Below are positions 9,415 through 16,976 of a DNA stretch of 44,645 nt, piece after piece. The notes beneath the pieces are model-generated. The model worked only from the letters and a program-made list of their open reading frames with translations. It was not told the DNA's origin and made no database searches. The stretch is from JANQKX01 sp039028695. GTDB taxonomy: Bacteria; Pseudomonadota; Alphaproteobacteria; Kiloniellales; Kiloniellaceae. The first letter of the stretch is position 1. Every line of letters starts with the position of its first letter. Where the stretch lies: NCBI GenBank assembly GCA_039028695.1, contig JBCCHN010000035.1, positions 1 to 44,645 on the forward strand, given 5' to 3'. The position numbers and the translations under genes were made by a program.

Positions 9415-9426
9415 CTTGGCGCCAAG
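9415..9426. repeat. 12-bp palindrome in the importer leader
   Basis: CTTGGCGCCAAG is a perfect palindrome about 48 nt before the binding-protein start and inside the predicted 296-nt leader. It could be an operator or chance. No other element was recognised in 9427-9672. Confidence 0.25.
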
Positions 9427-9672
9427 CCTTATCAGCCCGGGCCAACCCTAAGTCTAAAATTTAAAATTGCTTGCCACAGCTCAGCACACTCTGCTTTCGC
9501 GGATAGGCGCGCGACATTAATCTCGTGATAAACTGTGGCATAGATTCCCCTCCCTACCCGATGTTTCCCGGGCCCCTTTTATTTCGGCTGTTTTTAAAAG
9601 GACGCTTAGGATGGTCCTTCCTTTCGGTCGGTGCCTTCATTCGACCTTAATACGCCGTTAACCATTATTTTT

Positions 9673-9690
9673 AAGCAAATTCCATGCCAG
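9673..9690 (-). promoter_or_regulatory. Sigma-54 (RpoN) -24/-12 promoter of the ABC importer operon
   Basis: The minus strand reads CTGGCATGGAATTTGCTT, against the RpoN consensus YTGGCACG-N4-TTGCW. The invariant GG (9688-9687) and GC (9676-9675) are exactly 10 bp apart. The predicted start of transcription is near 9663, giving a leader of about 296 nt. It points at the importer operon, whose downstream genes include a GAFTGA-bearing activator. Confidence 0.72.
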
Positions 9691-9706
9691 AAAAAATATT
9701 TATATA

Positions 9707-9719
9707 TTTCAATAGGTTA
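9707..9719 (+). promoter_or_regulatory. IHF-like site
   Basis: TTTCAATAGGTTA matches the IHF consensus WATCARNNNNTTR at all defined positions but one, with an A/T-rich stretch (9691-9706) on the expected side. It sits between the -24 element and the upstream dyads, where IHF bends DNA at RpoN promoters. Confidence 0.5.
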
Positions 9720-9736
9720 GAAAATGCGGCATTTTC
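9720..9736. promoter_or_regulatory. Palindromic candidate enhancer site (UAS)
   Basis: GAAAATGCGGCATTTTC is a perfect 8-bp inverted repeat around one base, centred about 65 bp upstream of the predicted RpoN start. This is a good candidate for binding by the Fis-type domain of the linked activator. A similar palindrome lies upstream of rsh (30610-30624). Confidence 0.45.
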
Positions 9737-9746
9737 GGGAGGACAT

Positions 9747-9768
9747 TTTGTCTCATTCGATGGACAAA
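9747..9768. promoter_or_regulatory. Second dyad upstream of the importer
   Basis: TTTGTC (9747-9752) and GACAAA (9763-9768) are separated by 10 bp, centred about 95 bp upstream of the predicted start. It could be a second enhancer-binding site; its half-site differs from that of the first palindrome. The remaining 9769-9948 shows no gene or clear element. Confidence 0.3.
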
Positions 9769-9948
9769 TTGACGCAGGCATCGGAGAGATTTCACGTGTT
9801 TTGTTTCGTGCCCGAGGTTCTTAGATGTTGGTCGGCAGTGGTCTCGTACGCGGCCAACGGCATATCTTGTCAATGGCAGATGCGAGCCTCCTGGCAGGCA
9901 TCGGGTCCAAGGTCCTTTGGAGGGCCGGGCGATTTGTGTTGAAAAACC

Positions 9949-10602
9949 CTAGGCGCCGGGGTCTTTCAGCGGCAGCCCGGTCCAATTAGGAGCGGCGACT
10001 TTATCACTGAACCGGCTGGGCAGGATATTAAAGGAAATACTCATGCGAAGGCTCTGGCTGTTATTGGGCGGCACGGAGTGGACGAGCCAGGCCGGAAACA
10101 TCACCAGGCGCCCATCGCTGACCTCTACATGCTGAAGGGTCGAATTGAACTGATTTCTGTTTTTGTAGTGGGGGGCCATAATCTCGATCTGGGGACGAGG
10201 ATCGTGAAAAAAAATGGTGTTTCCACCTTCTGGTGCTGAAAGGTAATAAACGGCACTTAGTAGGTTGTTGGGATGAATGTGGGCGGGATGGGGCACGCCC
10301 GGAGGGCTGATATTGGCCCAGGAACCGGTAATGACCGTGTCATCATATTCCACGGCCATCTTGTCTAAAACGCTTTGTGCGGCCTTGTGCACCAAGGCGG
10401 TCAGCTCTGCGAACTGGGGCCATTCGTGCAGCGTCCCCTCGGTTTGCCAATTGGTTCCCGGCTTTAAGGGAGGACGCGGCGCGGTCATTCGATCCAAGTC
10501 TTGGCGCATCTGGGGATTGATGCGATCGCGAACCTCCGCCGGTAAATCAAAAATCCATATTAGCGTCGGAAAAACCGGCTGGGCCTTAACGTTTTCGAAC
10601 AA
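9949..10602 (-). CDS. Putative 2-oxoglutarate/Fe(II)-dependent oxygenase
   Basis: A 217-aa protein resembling the TIGR02466-type 2OG-Fe(II) oxygenase family also found in cyanophages. In order: a short N-terminal domain, a metal-binding-like HPAHIHPNN segment (H105, H108, H110) running into LSAVYYLSAPEGG, a distal histidine H175 in FPAWLVHSVPP, and an arginine (R186) in SLRMSISFNI suited to binding 2-oxoglutarate. The start is TTG at 10602 with GGGA eight bases upstream; an in-frame stop lies just before it, so no longer start exists. It is monocistronic and diverges from the methyltransferase gene. The substrate is unknown. Confidence 0.78.
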   Translation of the reverse strand: MFENVKAQPVFPTLIWIFDLPAEVRDRINPQMRQDLDRMTAPRPPLKPGTNWQTEGTLHEWPQFAELTALVHKAAQSVLDKMAVEYDDTVITGSWANISPPGVPHPAHIHPNNLLSAVYYLSAPEGGNTIFFHDPRPQIEIMAPHYKNRNQFNSTLQHVEVSDGRLVMFPAWLVHSVPPNNSQSLRMSISFNILPSRFSDKVAAPNWTGLPLKDPGA

Positions 10603-10627
10603 GATATCAGTCCCTTAGTTGCTCTAA

Positions 10628-10661
10628 TTGGATCCGCAGCGATCCAACACTAGGCAGTGGA
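10628..10661. promoter_or_regulatory. GATC-containing inverted repeats in a divergent promoter region
   Basis: TTGGATC (10628-10634) and GATCCAA (10641-10647) form a 7-bp dyad. A third GGATC copy follows at 10659. It lies just upstream of the oxygenase start and about 150 bp from the methyltransferase, so it may be an operator or a leader hairpin. Confidence 0.3.
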
Positions 10662-10799
10662 TCCCGCAGAAAATCTATTTTTAAAGGCAACGCCTAAGTT
10701 GACGAAACCTTAATCCATCAATGGGTACAAATCCTCTAGTTTTAGAAAAATTTGTTTGATTTCCTGTTAGATTAGCGGACAGATTAAGAGGCTATACCG

Positions 10800-11678
10800 A
10801 TGGTGGATTTCACAAATATAAAGATAGCGGAGTTGGAAACATGTGTGTGCCCCCTTTGTGGTGCGGGTGGAACAGAGTCCAAAATCTATAAAAAAGATCC
10901 CTTTAAAGTGGTGTGTTGTGAAGAGTGCGCTGTTTGGTATCTGTCTCCTCGTTTGACCGAATCAAGAATCGAACAGCTATACCTTGAGGACTCGTATTTT
11001 GAATCTAGTGATGGTGGTTATGAAGACTATTCCAGTCAGGAGGAAAGCCTTCGCAGAACATTCCGTGGCCTTCTAAATCGAATGCATACCCTTGGCATGA
11101 CCGGTGGCCGACTTTTGGAGGTGGGCTGTGGTTATGGATACTTTCTCCGCGAGGCAGAACCTTATTTTGACAGCCGGGCGGGTTGCGAGATGTCTTCAGG
11201 TGGTGCTGAACGTGCGAAACATCACGCGGATGAAGTGTTTATTGGAGGCATAGAAGCGTTGCGGCCGGGTCTGCAGTTTGACTGTGTTGTGGCGCTCCAT
11301 GTGATCGAGCATATCTACCATCCAAAAGAGTTTCTTCTCAAAATAATGGATCATTTGGGACCCGGTGGACGGCTGATCCTATCTGCGCCTGATATGAATG
11401 GTTTTTGGCGAAAGCTGATGGGCAACAAATGGCCATCCTTCAAATTCCCTGAACATGTAGTGTTCTATGACTCGTCCAGTTTAGGCTCATTGATGCGCGG
11501 CGTGGGATTGATGGAGGTTGAGGAAACACCCTATCTGCATGCCTTTCCAATGAACCATATTCTTAAGACGCTTAAGATCCCGGCACCTCAATTCTTGGCC
11601 CCAGTAAATGTATGGCTGCCTGCGACCACGGTTACGGTTTCGGGACGCAAAGCGGCTTCGGCGCGGGCGGCGGCATGA
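10800..11678 (+). CDS. SAM-dependent methyltransferase with N-terminal zinc ribbon
   Basis: A 292-aa class I methyltransferase. An N-terminal zinc-ribbon-like module has C15/C17/C20 and C39/C40/C43. It is followed by motif I LLEVGCGYGYF (about 105-115), an acidic residue in AGCEMS and the post-motif LHVIEHIYHPKEFL typical of Methyltransf_11/23 proteins. Such zinc-ribbon methyltransferases are common in sugar and polysaccharide clusters. The ATG at 10800 is preceded by AGAGG. The TGA overlaps the ATG of the next gene (ATGA), so it is translationally coupled to the glycosyltransferase. A sugar or lipid-linked intermediate is the likely acceptor, by inference. Confidence 0.85.
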   Translation: MVDFTNIKIAELETCVCPLCGAGGTESKIYKKDPFKVVCCEECAVWYLSPRLTESRIEQLYLEDSYFESSDGGYEDYSSQEESLRRTFRGLLNRMHTLGMTGGRLLEVGCGYGYFLREAEPYFDSRAGCEMSSGGAERAKHHADEVFIGGIEALRPGLQFDCVVALHVIEHIYHPKEFLLKIMDHLGPGGRLILSAPDMNGFWRKLMGNKWPSFKFPEHVVFYDSSSLGSLMRGVGLMEVEETPYLHAFPMNHILKTLKIPAPQFLAPVNVWLPATTVTVSGRKAASARAAA

Positions 11679-12625
11679 ACGACGCGCCAGTTCTCTCGGT
11701 TGTTATGCCAGCCTATTGCGAGGGCGACCAAATTCGAGAGAATTTCGAGATTGTTCACGGCATAGTCGCCCGATTGGGTGTTGCCTTTGAGATTGTGGTT
11801 ATAGATGACGGTTCGATAGACGAAACGGCTCAGATCCTGGATTCCATGACGGATGAGTTTCCTGAATTGGTGTTTGCATCCCTTGCCCGTAATTTCGGCA
11901 AAGAAGGCGCCATTTCGGCGGGTCTGGACTTGGCTCGAGGAAAAGCTGTTGTGGTCATGGATTGTGACATGCAACACCCGCCGGATCTGATCCCAGAAAT
12001 GTTTCAGCTATGGCGTGAAAGCGATGTAAAGGTCGTCAATGCCGTAAAACAGGACCGCGGTGTGGAAACGGCAGTGACCTCAATCGGATCAAGGCTGTTT
12101 TATAGCATTTTTGATCGATTGACATCAACCAAGCTGTCAGGCAGCTCGGACTTCAAACTCCTGGACAGGGAAGTTGTTGACGCGTACAGACTTTTGCCTG
12201 AACGGAATACCTTTTTCCGCGGATTGATCGCATGGTTCGGCTACTCTCAGGCAAATGTCTATTTTGATGTACCAGGGCGGACATCGGGAGAGTCTAAATG
12301 GTCATCGTTTTCCCTCATTCGTACCGCAGTTCAAGTTATCGTCTCCTTCAGTGCAAAACCGTTGCATTTGGTAACAATTATTGGAGTATTTTTTCTGATC
12401 TTTGCCGGGCTGGTGATGGTGCAAACGATTTATCGAAAATTAGGTGGTGGAGCTGTCGAGGGATTCACGACCGTTATTATTCTGATCTTATTCTCGAGCT
12501 CAATTTTAATGATAAGTCTTGGCATTATAGGTCAATACATTGCTCAAATTTACGATGAAATGAAACGTCGTCCGCGATATTTGATCGATAGGCACCATCG
12601 CTCCAAGTTTCAAGAGCGTGACTGA
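11675..12625 (+). CDS. GtrB/DPM1-like family 2 glycosyltransferase
   Basis: A 316-aa polyprenyl-phosphate glycosyltransferase. The GT-A domain begins LSVVMPAYCEG, with IDDGSIDET and the DCD metal motif (D96/D98) followed by MQHPPDLIPEM. Two C-terminal membrane helices (about 230-255 and 270-295) match the GtrB/ArnC/DPM1 topology. The family moves a sugar from a nucleotide donor to undecaprenyl phosphate on the cytoplasmic side. The ATG at 11675 overlapping the methyltransferase stop is chosen over the ORF start at 11612, which would read methyltransferase codons. It probably supplies lipid-linked sugar to the ArnT/PMT-like enzyme encoded convergently next door. Confidence 0.9.
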   Translation: MNDAPVLSVVMPAYCEGDQIRENFEIVHGIVARLGVAFEIVVIDDGSIDETAQILDSMTDEFPELVFASLARNFGKEGAISAGLDLARGKAVVVMDCDMQHPPDLIPEMFQLWRESDVKVVNAVKQDRGVETAVTSIGSRLFYSIFDRLTSTKLSGSSDFKLLDREVVDAYRLLPERNTFFRGLIAWFGYSQANVYFDVPGRTSGESKWSSFSLIRTAVQVIVSFSAKPLHLVTIIGVFFLIFAGLVMVQTIYRKLGGGAVEGFTTVIILILFSSSILMISLGIIGQYIAQIYDEMKRRPRYLIDRHHRSKFQERD

Positions 12626-14349
12626 GCCGTAGTCTCAATTTTCCGGTAAACTTCAAAGCCGCTGAAAGTGTCGATGAGCTCGTAACGGGTTCTGACAAAG
12701 GACATGACCTGATCACCGAATGGCGTATTATACTTGTCATCGGGACGATAAAAAACAAGCCTTGGCGAATTAGTTTTAAGTGTCCCGATAATACCCTTTA
12801 GCTCTTGATTATCTACAATACCAATTGCGGAGTTAAAAAATCGAACGGGAGCTTTCCGTCCGGTGATGAAGTAGATTTCAGGGTTGGCAGGAATTGCCAA
12901 TATACTTTGCCCAGGTGCTACATTGTCCTCCACTAATTCGGAAATTTTCTGGTAAACAATGTGATCTTCTGCCTGAATAGAAAGACCTACCGGGCTAGGG
13001 AGTCTTTGAGATGAGAGCGCAATTCGTTCGCCCTTTAGCGTAGCAACAAGGCCGCGCGTCAGAGGTTGAGCTGCATGATAGTACAGCCCCATGACCGATA
13101 GAAAAATAAGCGTGCCGACAAGCATGCTGCTCCTAAGGTTCGCCCGTGGTTGATAAAGCAGAAAAAGCAGCCCGCATAGGGTAATTCCCACCGTGTAAAA
13201 AAGATAAATGGGAATTTGGTAATGCAGGGAAATTAGGCTGTAAAAGACAGCGATGTAAGGCAAGGGATGAAGGGTAAAGTTATTTCGCATTTCGTTGAGC
13301 AGGCGCTTCAGAAGTAAAAAACCCAGGAGAGGAGCGGCCAATAACAGAAGAACCCAATAGATATTGTTTAGGGCGACTTCAAAAAAACCTGGGTCCAATA
13401 GACTAAAAATGCTGAACTTTATATATGCGAAATAGCTCGGTGCATCAAAAAAGGCCAAGTTCGTAAGGGCGAAGGCCGTCACGATCGTGTCGTGAAACCA
13501 AGTTTCAAGTGACCCGTAATGGATGTGATACATAAGCAAGGGTGCCACGGCGGCCAATCCACCGGCGGACATGGCTGCGAGCCGCGGCAGCAAAACCCTG
13601 TTTGACACGGTGGCATGCATAGTTCCAATCAAGAGAATTAAAATTGGCCAGCTGCCAAAAACCAACATTGTTACAAAGGACGTTTTCGCCAAAAGATACC
13701 CACACAGACCTGCCACCATCGTCAGCATCAAAATCCGCGCTAGATAGGCGTCAGAACCACCTGGGCCGCGCGGCATCCTGAAGAGCAGGTAAGACAATAT
13801 CCCAATCCCAGCGATGACCCCGGAAAGCTGGCGAAACAAAAAAAGCGTGGTGACCAACAGACCCACCACGAAAAGCTGGCGGGGTGTGTCTTCAATCTTC
13901 CAGGAAAGCCAAGCGATTATGGCGATTAGGAGAAATAAGCTATACCAATGTGCGGTTGGATTTAGGAATTGCACGAAGGATAAGCAGGTCAAGGTTACCG
14001 AAGCCAAGAGGCCAGCGATGGGCCCTTTGCATCTGAAGACGTAAAAAAGGATGCAAGCTTGAAGAAGGCCAGCGATGACAAGTGGAATGCGCAGGCTAAC
14101 CAATTGCTCGCCAAACAGGGCCAAGGCAATAGCATTCAGGATATTGACATATCCCATATGAATGTCTTGGACGTCGCCGTTCAACACATCGCCGGCCAAA
14201 ACGCGTTGGGCCACGTAGGCATAGGCGCCTTCATCCGGTGGCCACCAGAACTTATCATAGTAGTAGCCTAAGACGGCTGCGACGATAGTTATCATCACGC
14301 TGAAAGCGGCAGCCCATCTTGTGTTGGCGGTGCTTAGAATCTGGGGCAT
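12610..14349 (-). CDS. ArnT/PMT-like membrane glycosyltransferase
   Basis: A 579-aa integral membrane protein. After TM1 comes WWPPDEGAYAYVAQ with the acidic pair D39/E40 expected in the first periplasmic loop of PMT/ArnT (GT39/GT83) enzymes. About ten more helices follow, then a soluble C-terminal domain of about 130 residues. These enzymes use polyprenyl-phosphate sugars to glycosylate lipids or proteins in the periplasm. The ATG at 14349 is preferred to the ORF start at 14550: the extra 67 residues are out-of-frame reading of the neighbouring membrane-protein gene, and the chosen start overlaps that gene's stop by 16 bases. The 3' end overlaps the GT2 gene tail-to-tail by 16 bases. Confidence 0.82.
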   Translation of the reverse strand: MPQILSTANTRWAAAFSVMITIVAAVLGYYYDKFWWPPDEGAYAYVAQRVLAGDVLNGDVQDIHMGYVNILNAIALALFGEQLVSLRIPLVIAGLLQACILFYVFRCKGPIAGLLASVTLTCLSFVQFLNPTAHWYSLFLLIAIIAWLSWKIEDTPRQLFVVGLLVTTLFLFRQLSGVIAGIGILSYLLFRMPRGPGGSDAYLARILMLTMVAGLCGYLLAKTSFVTMLVFGSWPILILLIGTMHATVSNRVLLPRLAAMSAGGLAAVAPLLMYHIHYGSLETWFHDTIVTAFALTNLAFFDAPSYFAYIKFSIFSLLDPGFFEVALNNIYWVLLLLAAPLLGFLLLKRLLNEMRNNFTLHPLPYIAVFYSLISLHYQIPIYLFYTVGITLCGLLFLLYQPRANLRSSMLVGTLIFLSVMGLYYHAAQPLTRGLVATLKGERIALSSQRLPSPVGLSIQAEDHIVYQKISELVEDNVAPGQSILAIPANPEIYFITGRKAPVRFFNSAIGIVDNQELKGIIGTLKTNSPRLVFYRPDDKYNTPFGDQVMSFVRTRYELIDTFSGFEVYRKIETTAQSRS

Positions 14350-15269
14350 CTCAGCATCCAAAGGCAAAGCCCCGGCAGCGATGCGGCCAAGAGAGCCAAT
14401 CCGAAGAGGATGGATAAGGATAAGGCCATGGCCGGCGTCAGTCCGGCAAAACCCATCATGATCACCATGGCACCCTCGCGTATACCCCAACCAGCAAAAG
14501 AAATAGGTATAAGTGAAAATAAGATGACCGATGGCAAAAGGCCTAGGCATTGCAAAAGGCTCAAGGGGAAATCAAGACCCTGAGCAAGGGAATATAGAGC
14601 TAAACAAGCAAGAAAATGTCCCCCAATAGAAAGCATGAAAAGGCGCGGAGCTAATGGCCATGAAAACAAGATGCGTCGGACTGGCATTGACAGCGAAGAT
14701 ACGTTTTTTAGCCAAGGGAACCAAGCAAGGCGATTATGCTTGTCGAGCCTGGAAATAAAGAGAACGCCAATCCCGAAAGCTGGCAATACAGCCATCAAAA
14801 AGAACCAAATTGGAGCATCATCGATTTCTTTGTTGAGAAGAGCAGTGCCGATCGCGACCATAACGACGAGCGCTGCAACGCCTGATAAACGCTCCAGTAA
14901 CACACTAAGAAACGCGCTGCCTTTTGGAGTGCCTTTGCGCCAGACGTGCCAGACGCGAACGGCATCGCCACCTACTGATGTGGGGAAGACTTGGCTAAAA
15001 AACGCGCCAACAAAGATAGAGGACAGGGCAAATTTGCGGCTAAGCGGCAGCCTTAGTTCGCTCATCACCATATGCCACCGCAGGCCGCTTACTATTGTAA
15101 TAAGGAGCATACAACCCAGGCAGCTGATTGCGGAAGTGGGACGCATTTCACCAAGGTTTTGCTGAATGAGCCGCCAGTCGAATTGCTGCCCAAACCAGAT
15201 TATCAGTCCAGCTGATAGTCCTAGTTTAGCGCAGGCTATGAGCGGCTTTGCAATCATGGTACGGGGCAT
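14334..15269 (-). CDS. UPF0104/AglD-like multi-pass membrane protein (flippase-like)
   Basis: About 311 aa with seven to eight predicted helices. It is related to the LPG_synthase_TM/UPF0104 family (AglD, MprF flippase domain): the conserved VFPTSVGGDAVRVWHVWRKG segment and the late SFAGWGIREGAMV motif are both present. Members are implicated in lipid-linked sugar translocation, hopanoid or lipid export, or lysyl-PG synthesis. The longest ORF starts at 15563, but its first 98 residues are shadow sequence of the upstream gene. Starts at 15269 (MPRT) or 15257 (MIAK) are both plausible and neither has a strong ribosome-binding site. It probably acts with the two glycosyltransferases nearby. Confidence 0.8.
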   Translation of the reverse strand: MPRTMIAKPLIACAKLGLSAGLIIWFGQQFDWRLIQQNLGEMRPTSAISCLGCMLLITIVSGLRWHMVMSELRLPLSRKFALSSIFVGAFFSQVFPTSVGGDAVRVWHVWRKGTPKGSAFLSVLLERLSGVAALVVMVAIGTALLNKEIDDAPIWFFLMAVLPAFGIGVLFISRLDKHNRLAWFPWLKNVSSLSMPVRRILFSWPLAPRLFMLSIGGHFLACLALYSLAQGLDFPLSLLQCLGLLPSVILFSLIPISFAGWGIREGAMVIMMGFAGLTPAMALSLSILFGLALLAASLPGLCLWMLRCPRF

Positions 15270-15358
15270 GGCGTGGTGATCTGGAGTGGCTCGGCTCCGG
15301 TGATTGTTCTGCGCTCTAACAACCGAACCGCTTCGAATCTTGGTATTTTCCGCAATCT

Positions 15359-16402
15359 CTAGGATAGCCCCATTGTTTTCTGCATGGGTTTTTTGCGCGC
15401 TTTCCATATGAGGGCATCGACAATGTAATGATGGAAGTTGATGGTTTGATAGATCACGATCATGGAGGGGATCCCCAAGGCCAGAAAGATTTCTTTCGAG
15501 GAGTTCAGGCCGGTATAAAGGATGGTGGTGATGGCCAGGCATACAACCAGATAAGCCCACCACATCTTGGGTTGGCTGATCATGGATAAGAAGCGAGCCT
15601 TGTCGTCAATACCGTTCTTGAAGCGGTTCGTGTTAAAGAGCCAGACAAAGAAGATGTACTGGGCGTTGTGCCAAATATTGATGACCAGCCAGCCAAAGGT
15701 GATGTCTTCGATCAAGAGATAGCCGGTTCCAAAAATGCACCAATGGGACAGCATATATAAGGTATGAGGAACCGAACCTTGCCCTTGGGCGAAGGCGCGG
15801 ATTCTCTGATAACCCCATATCAAGATACTGCCTATGGCCGCTATCCCAGTGAGATAGACCAAGAATTCCGGGGTCGGGATAACCCAAATTTTCGTTCCCA
15901 GGAATTTTTCCGGCGCCTGCCAGGACCGATATACGATCCCCCAAAAGGGCAAAAGGTAAAAGGCGGCCTGTGTGACCCAGAGGCTTTCACTGACGGTGCC
16001 GTTGGACTTGCGCCGATAAACTTGACTGATGCCCCAGCTCTGGCGGGTATAGTGAAACCATTGCCAGTAAAGATAGATAGTGAATATTAGCCAGATTCCG
16101 AAGGAGAATGCCAAAGCAATCGTCGCGGCAAATACAATAAAGGGCAAATACAGAATCAGAAACTTGTGTTGCTGATAGCTTTTCTTGTCGAAGCAAAGCC
16201 TTGTGTAAGTCGAGATCACATGGTGATAGCCAAGGATCCATAAATCGACCATCAGGATGAAATAGAACAAGTGGGGATGTGTCACCACCGCAATGCCGGA
16301 CAGCAGCGCAAGGATCAGCGGTAGCCCAATAAAGGTAAGGTCAAAATTTGGGCTGCGGAGCCAGGAAGAGGCGACTGTCGGATGGATTGTCGATGACGCC
16401 AT
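15359..16402 (-). CDS. Histidine-rich multi-pass membrane protein, function unknown
   Basis: 347 aa from the ATG at 16402 (the ORF opens at 16501 but the extra 33 residues look non-conserved). It has about nine hydrophobic helices. Four histidine clusters sit at helix ends: GYHHVISTYTRL (H60/H61), WFHYTRQSWG (H117), IWHNAQYIFF (H245) and NFHHYIVDALIWK (H324/H325, D329). This spacing suggests a membrane-embedded metal site of the kind found in non-haem di-iron hydroxylases, desaturases or carotenoid-cleaving Brp/Blh proteins, but no canonical HXXXH/HXXHH set of any of these is present. It lies first in a minus-strand run with the flippase-like and ArnT-like genes. No function is assigned. Confidence 0.75.
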   Translation of the reverse strand: MASSTIHPTVASSWLRSPNFDLTFIGLPLILALLSGIAVVTHPHLFYFILMVDLWILGYHHVISTYTRLCFDKKSYQQHKFLILYLPFIVFAATIALAFSFGIWLIFTIYLYWQWFHYTRQSWGISQVYRRKSNGTVSESLWVTQAAFYLLPFWGIVYRSWQAPEKFLGTKIWVIPTPEFLVYLTGIAAIGSILIWGYQRIRAFAQGQGSVPHTLYMLSHWCIFGTGYLLIEDITFGWLVINIWHNAQYIFFVWLFNTNRFKNGIDDKARFLSMISQPKMWWAYLVVCLAITTILYTGLNSSKEIFLALGIPSMIVIYQTINFHHYIVDALIWKARKKPMQKTMGLS

Positions 16403-16976
16403 GATGAGATTATCCAGTATAAATAGTGGCCTAATACGCATAGAGGCGATGGACGGTGGATGTATTGCCGGGTTTCTAAAAGGCAAATCATGGCCCGGCA
16501 AAACCGTTTTTCGCGAAATTTGTTAGGGTTCAATTAGCCACATAACCGGTTAATGTGACGCTAATAGGGACAGGGCAATGGCTCGATCCTTAGCCCTTCT
16601 ATTAACTTGGGACAAACTCGGGATATTATAATTTAAAATAGAATTACCTGTCTTTTTCCTTCAATTTTTGGGCTTTCTTCGACACATGGCAAAATCGTCC
16701 AAAAATTAACAAAAAATAGAATGAAAGCTGTCACGGTGCGCCCGCGTTTAGACCATTGGTCTGACTTGTTTTTTGGCTTCGCCACACCACTTGCACAAGC
16801 AAACCAGGTTAGGGGCTTAGGTTGATTGCGAATCGCATTACTTATGTTTCATGTAATCGCAGTTGAATTGAGCACCCCTTATCTGCCAAACAGCATTTTT
16901 TGATGATCGGTTAACTATTCCTTCAGACTGAAAATTGGCCCCGCCGACATCAATCCTGGTAAAGGAACTAAAATTT
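16403..16976. other. Long intergenic region before cysD
   Basis: 574 bp between divergently transcribed genes with no credible ORF and an A/T-rich middle. It contains two short perfect dyads: AGACCATTGGTCT (16750-16762, arms of 6 bp) and TGCGAATCGCA (16827-16837, arms of 5 bp), the latter followed by ATTAC-N11-GTAAT. These may be operators for the sulfate-assimilation genes. No RpoN or known riboswitch signature was seen. Confidence 0.45.
16961..16967 (+). promoter_or_regulatory. Shine-Dalgarno deciding the cysD start
   Basis: AAAGGAA lies nine bases before the ATG at 16977. It favours this start over an in-frame ATG-type start at 16935, whose extra 14 residues do not resemble the CysD family. 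Confidence 0.65.

Noticed and set aside
9461..9480. A second -24/-12 promoter at the TGGCAAGC sequence near the binding-protein gene
   Set aside because: The GC required at 10 bp from the GG is absent; only a TGGCA half is present.
9775..9905. Direct repeat GCAGGCATCGG (9775-9785 and 9895-9905)
   Set aside because: Only two 11-bp copies 120 bp apart with no further structure; it could be chance.
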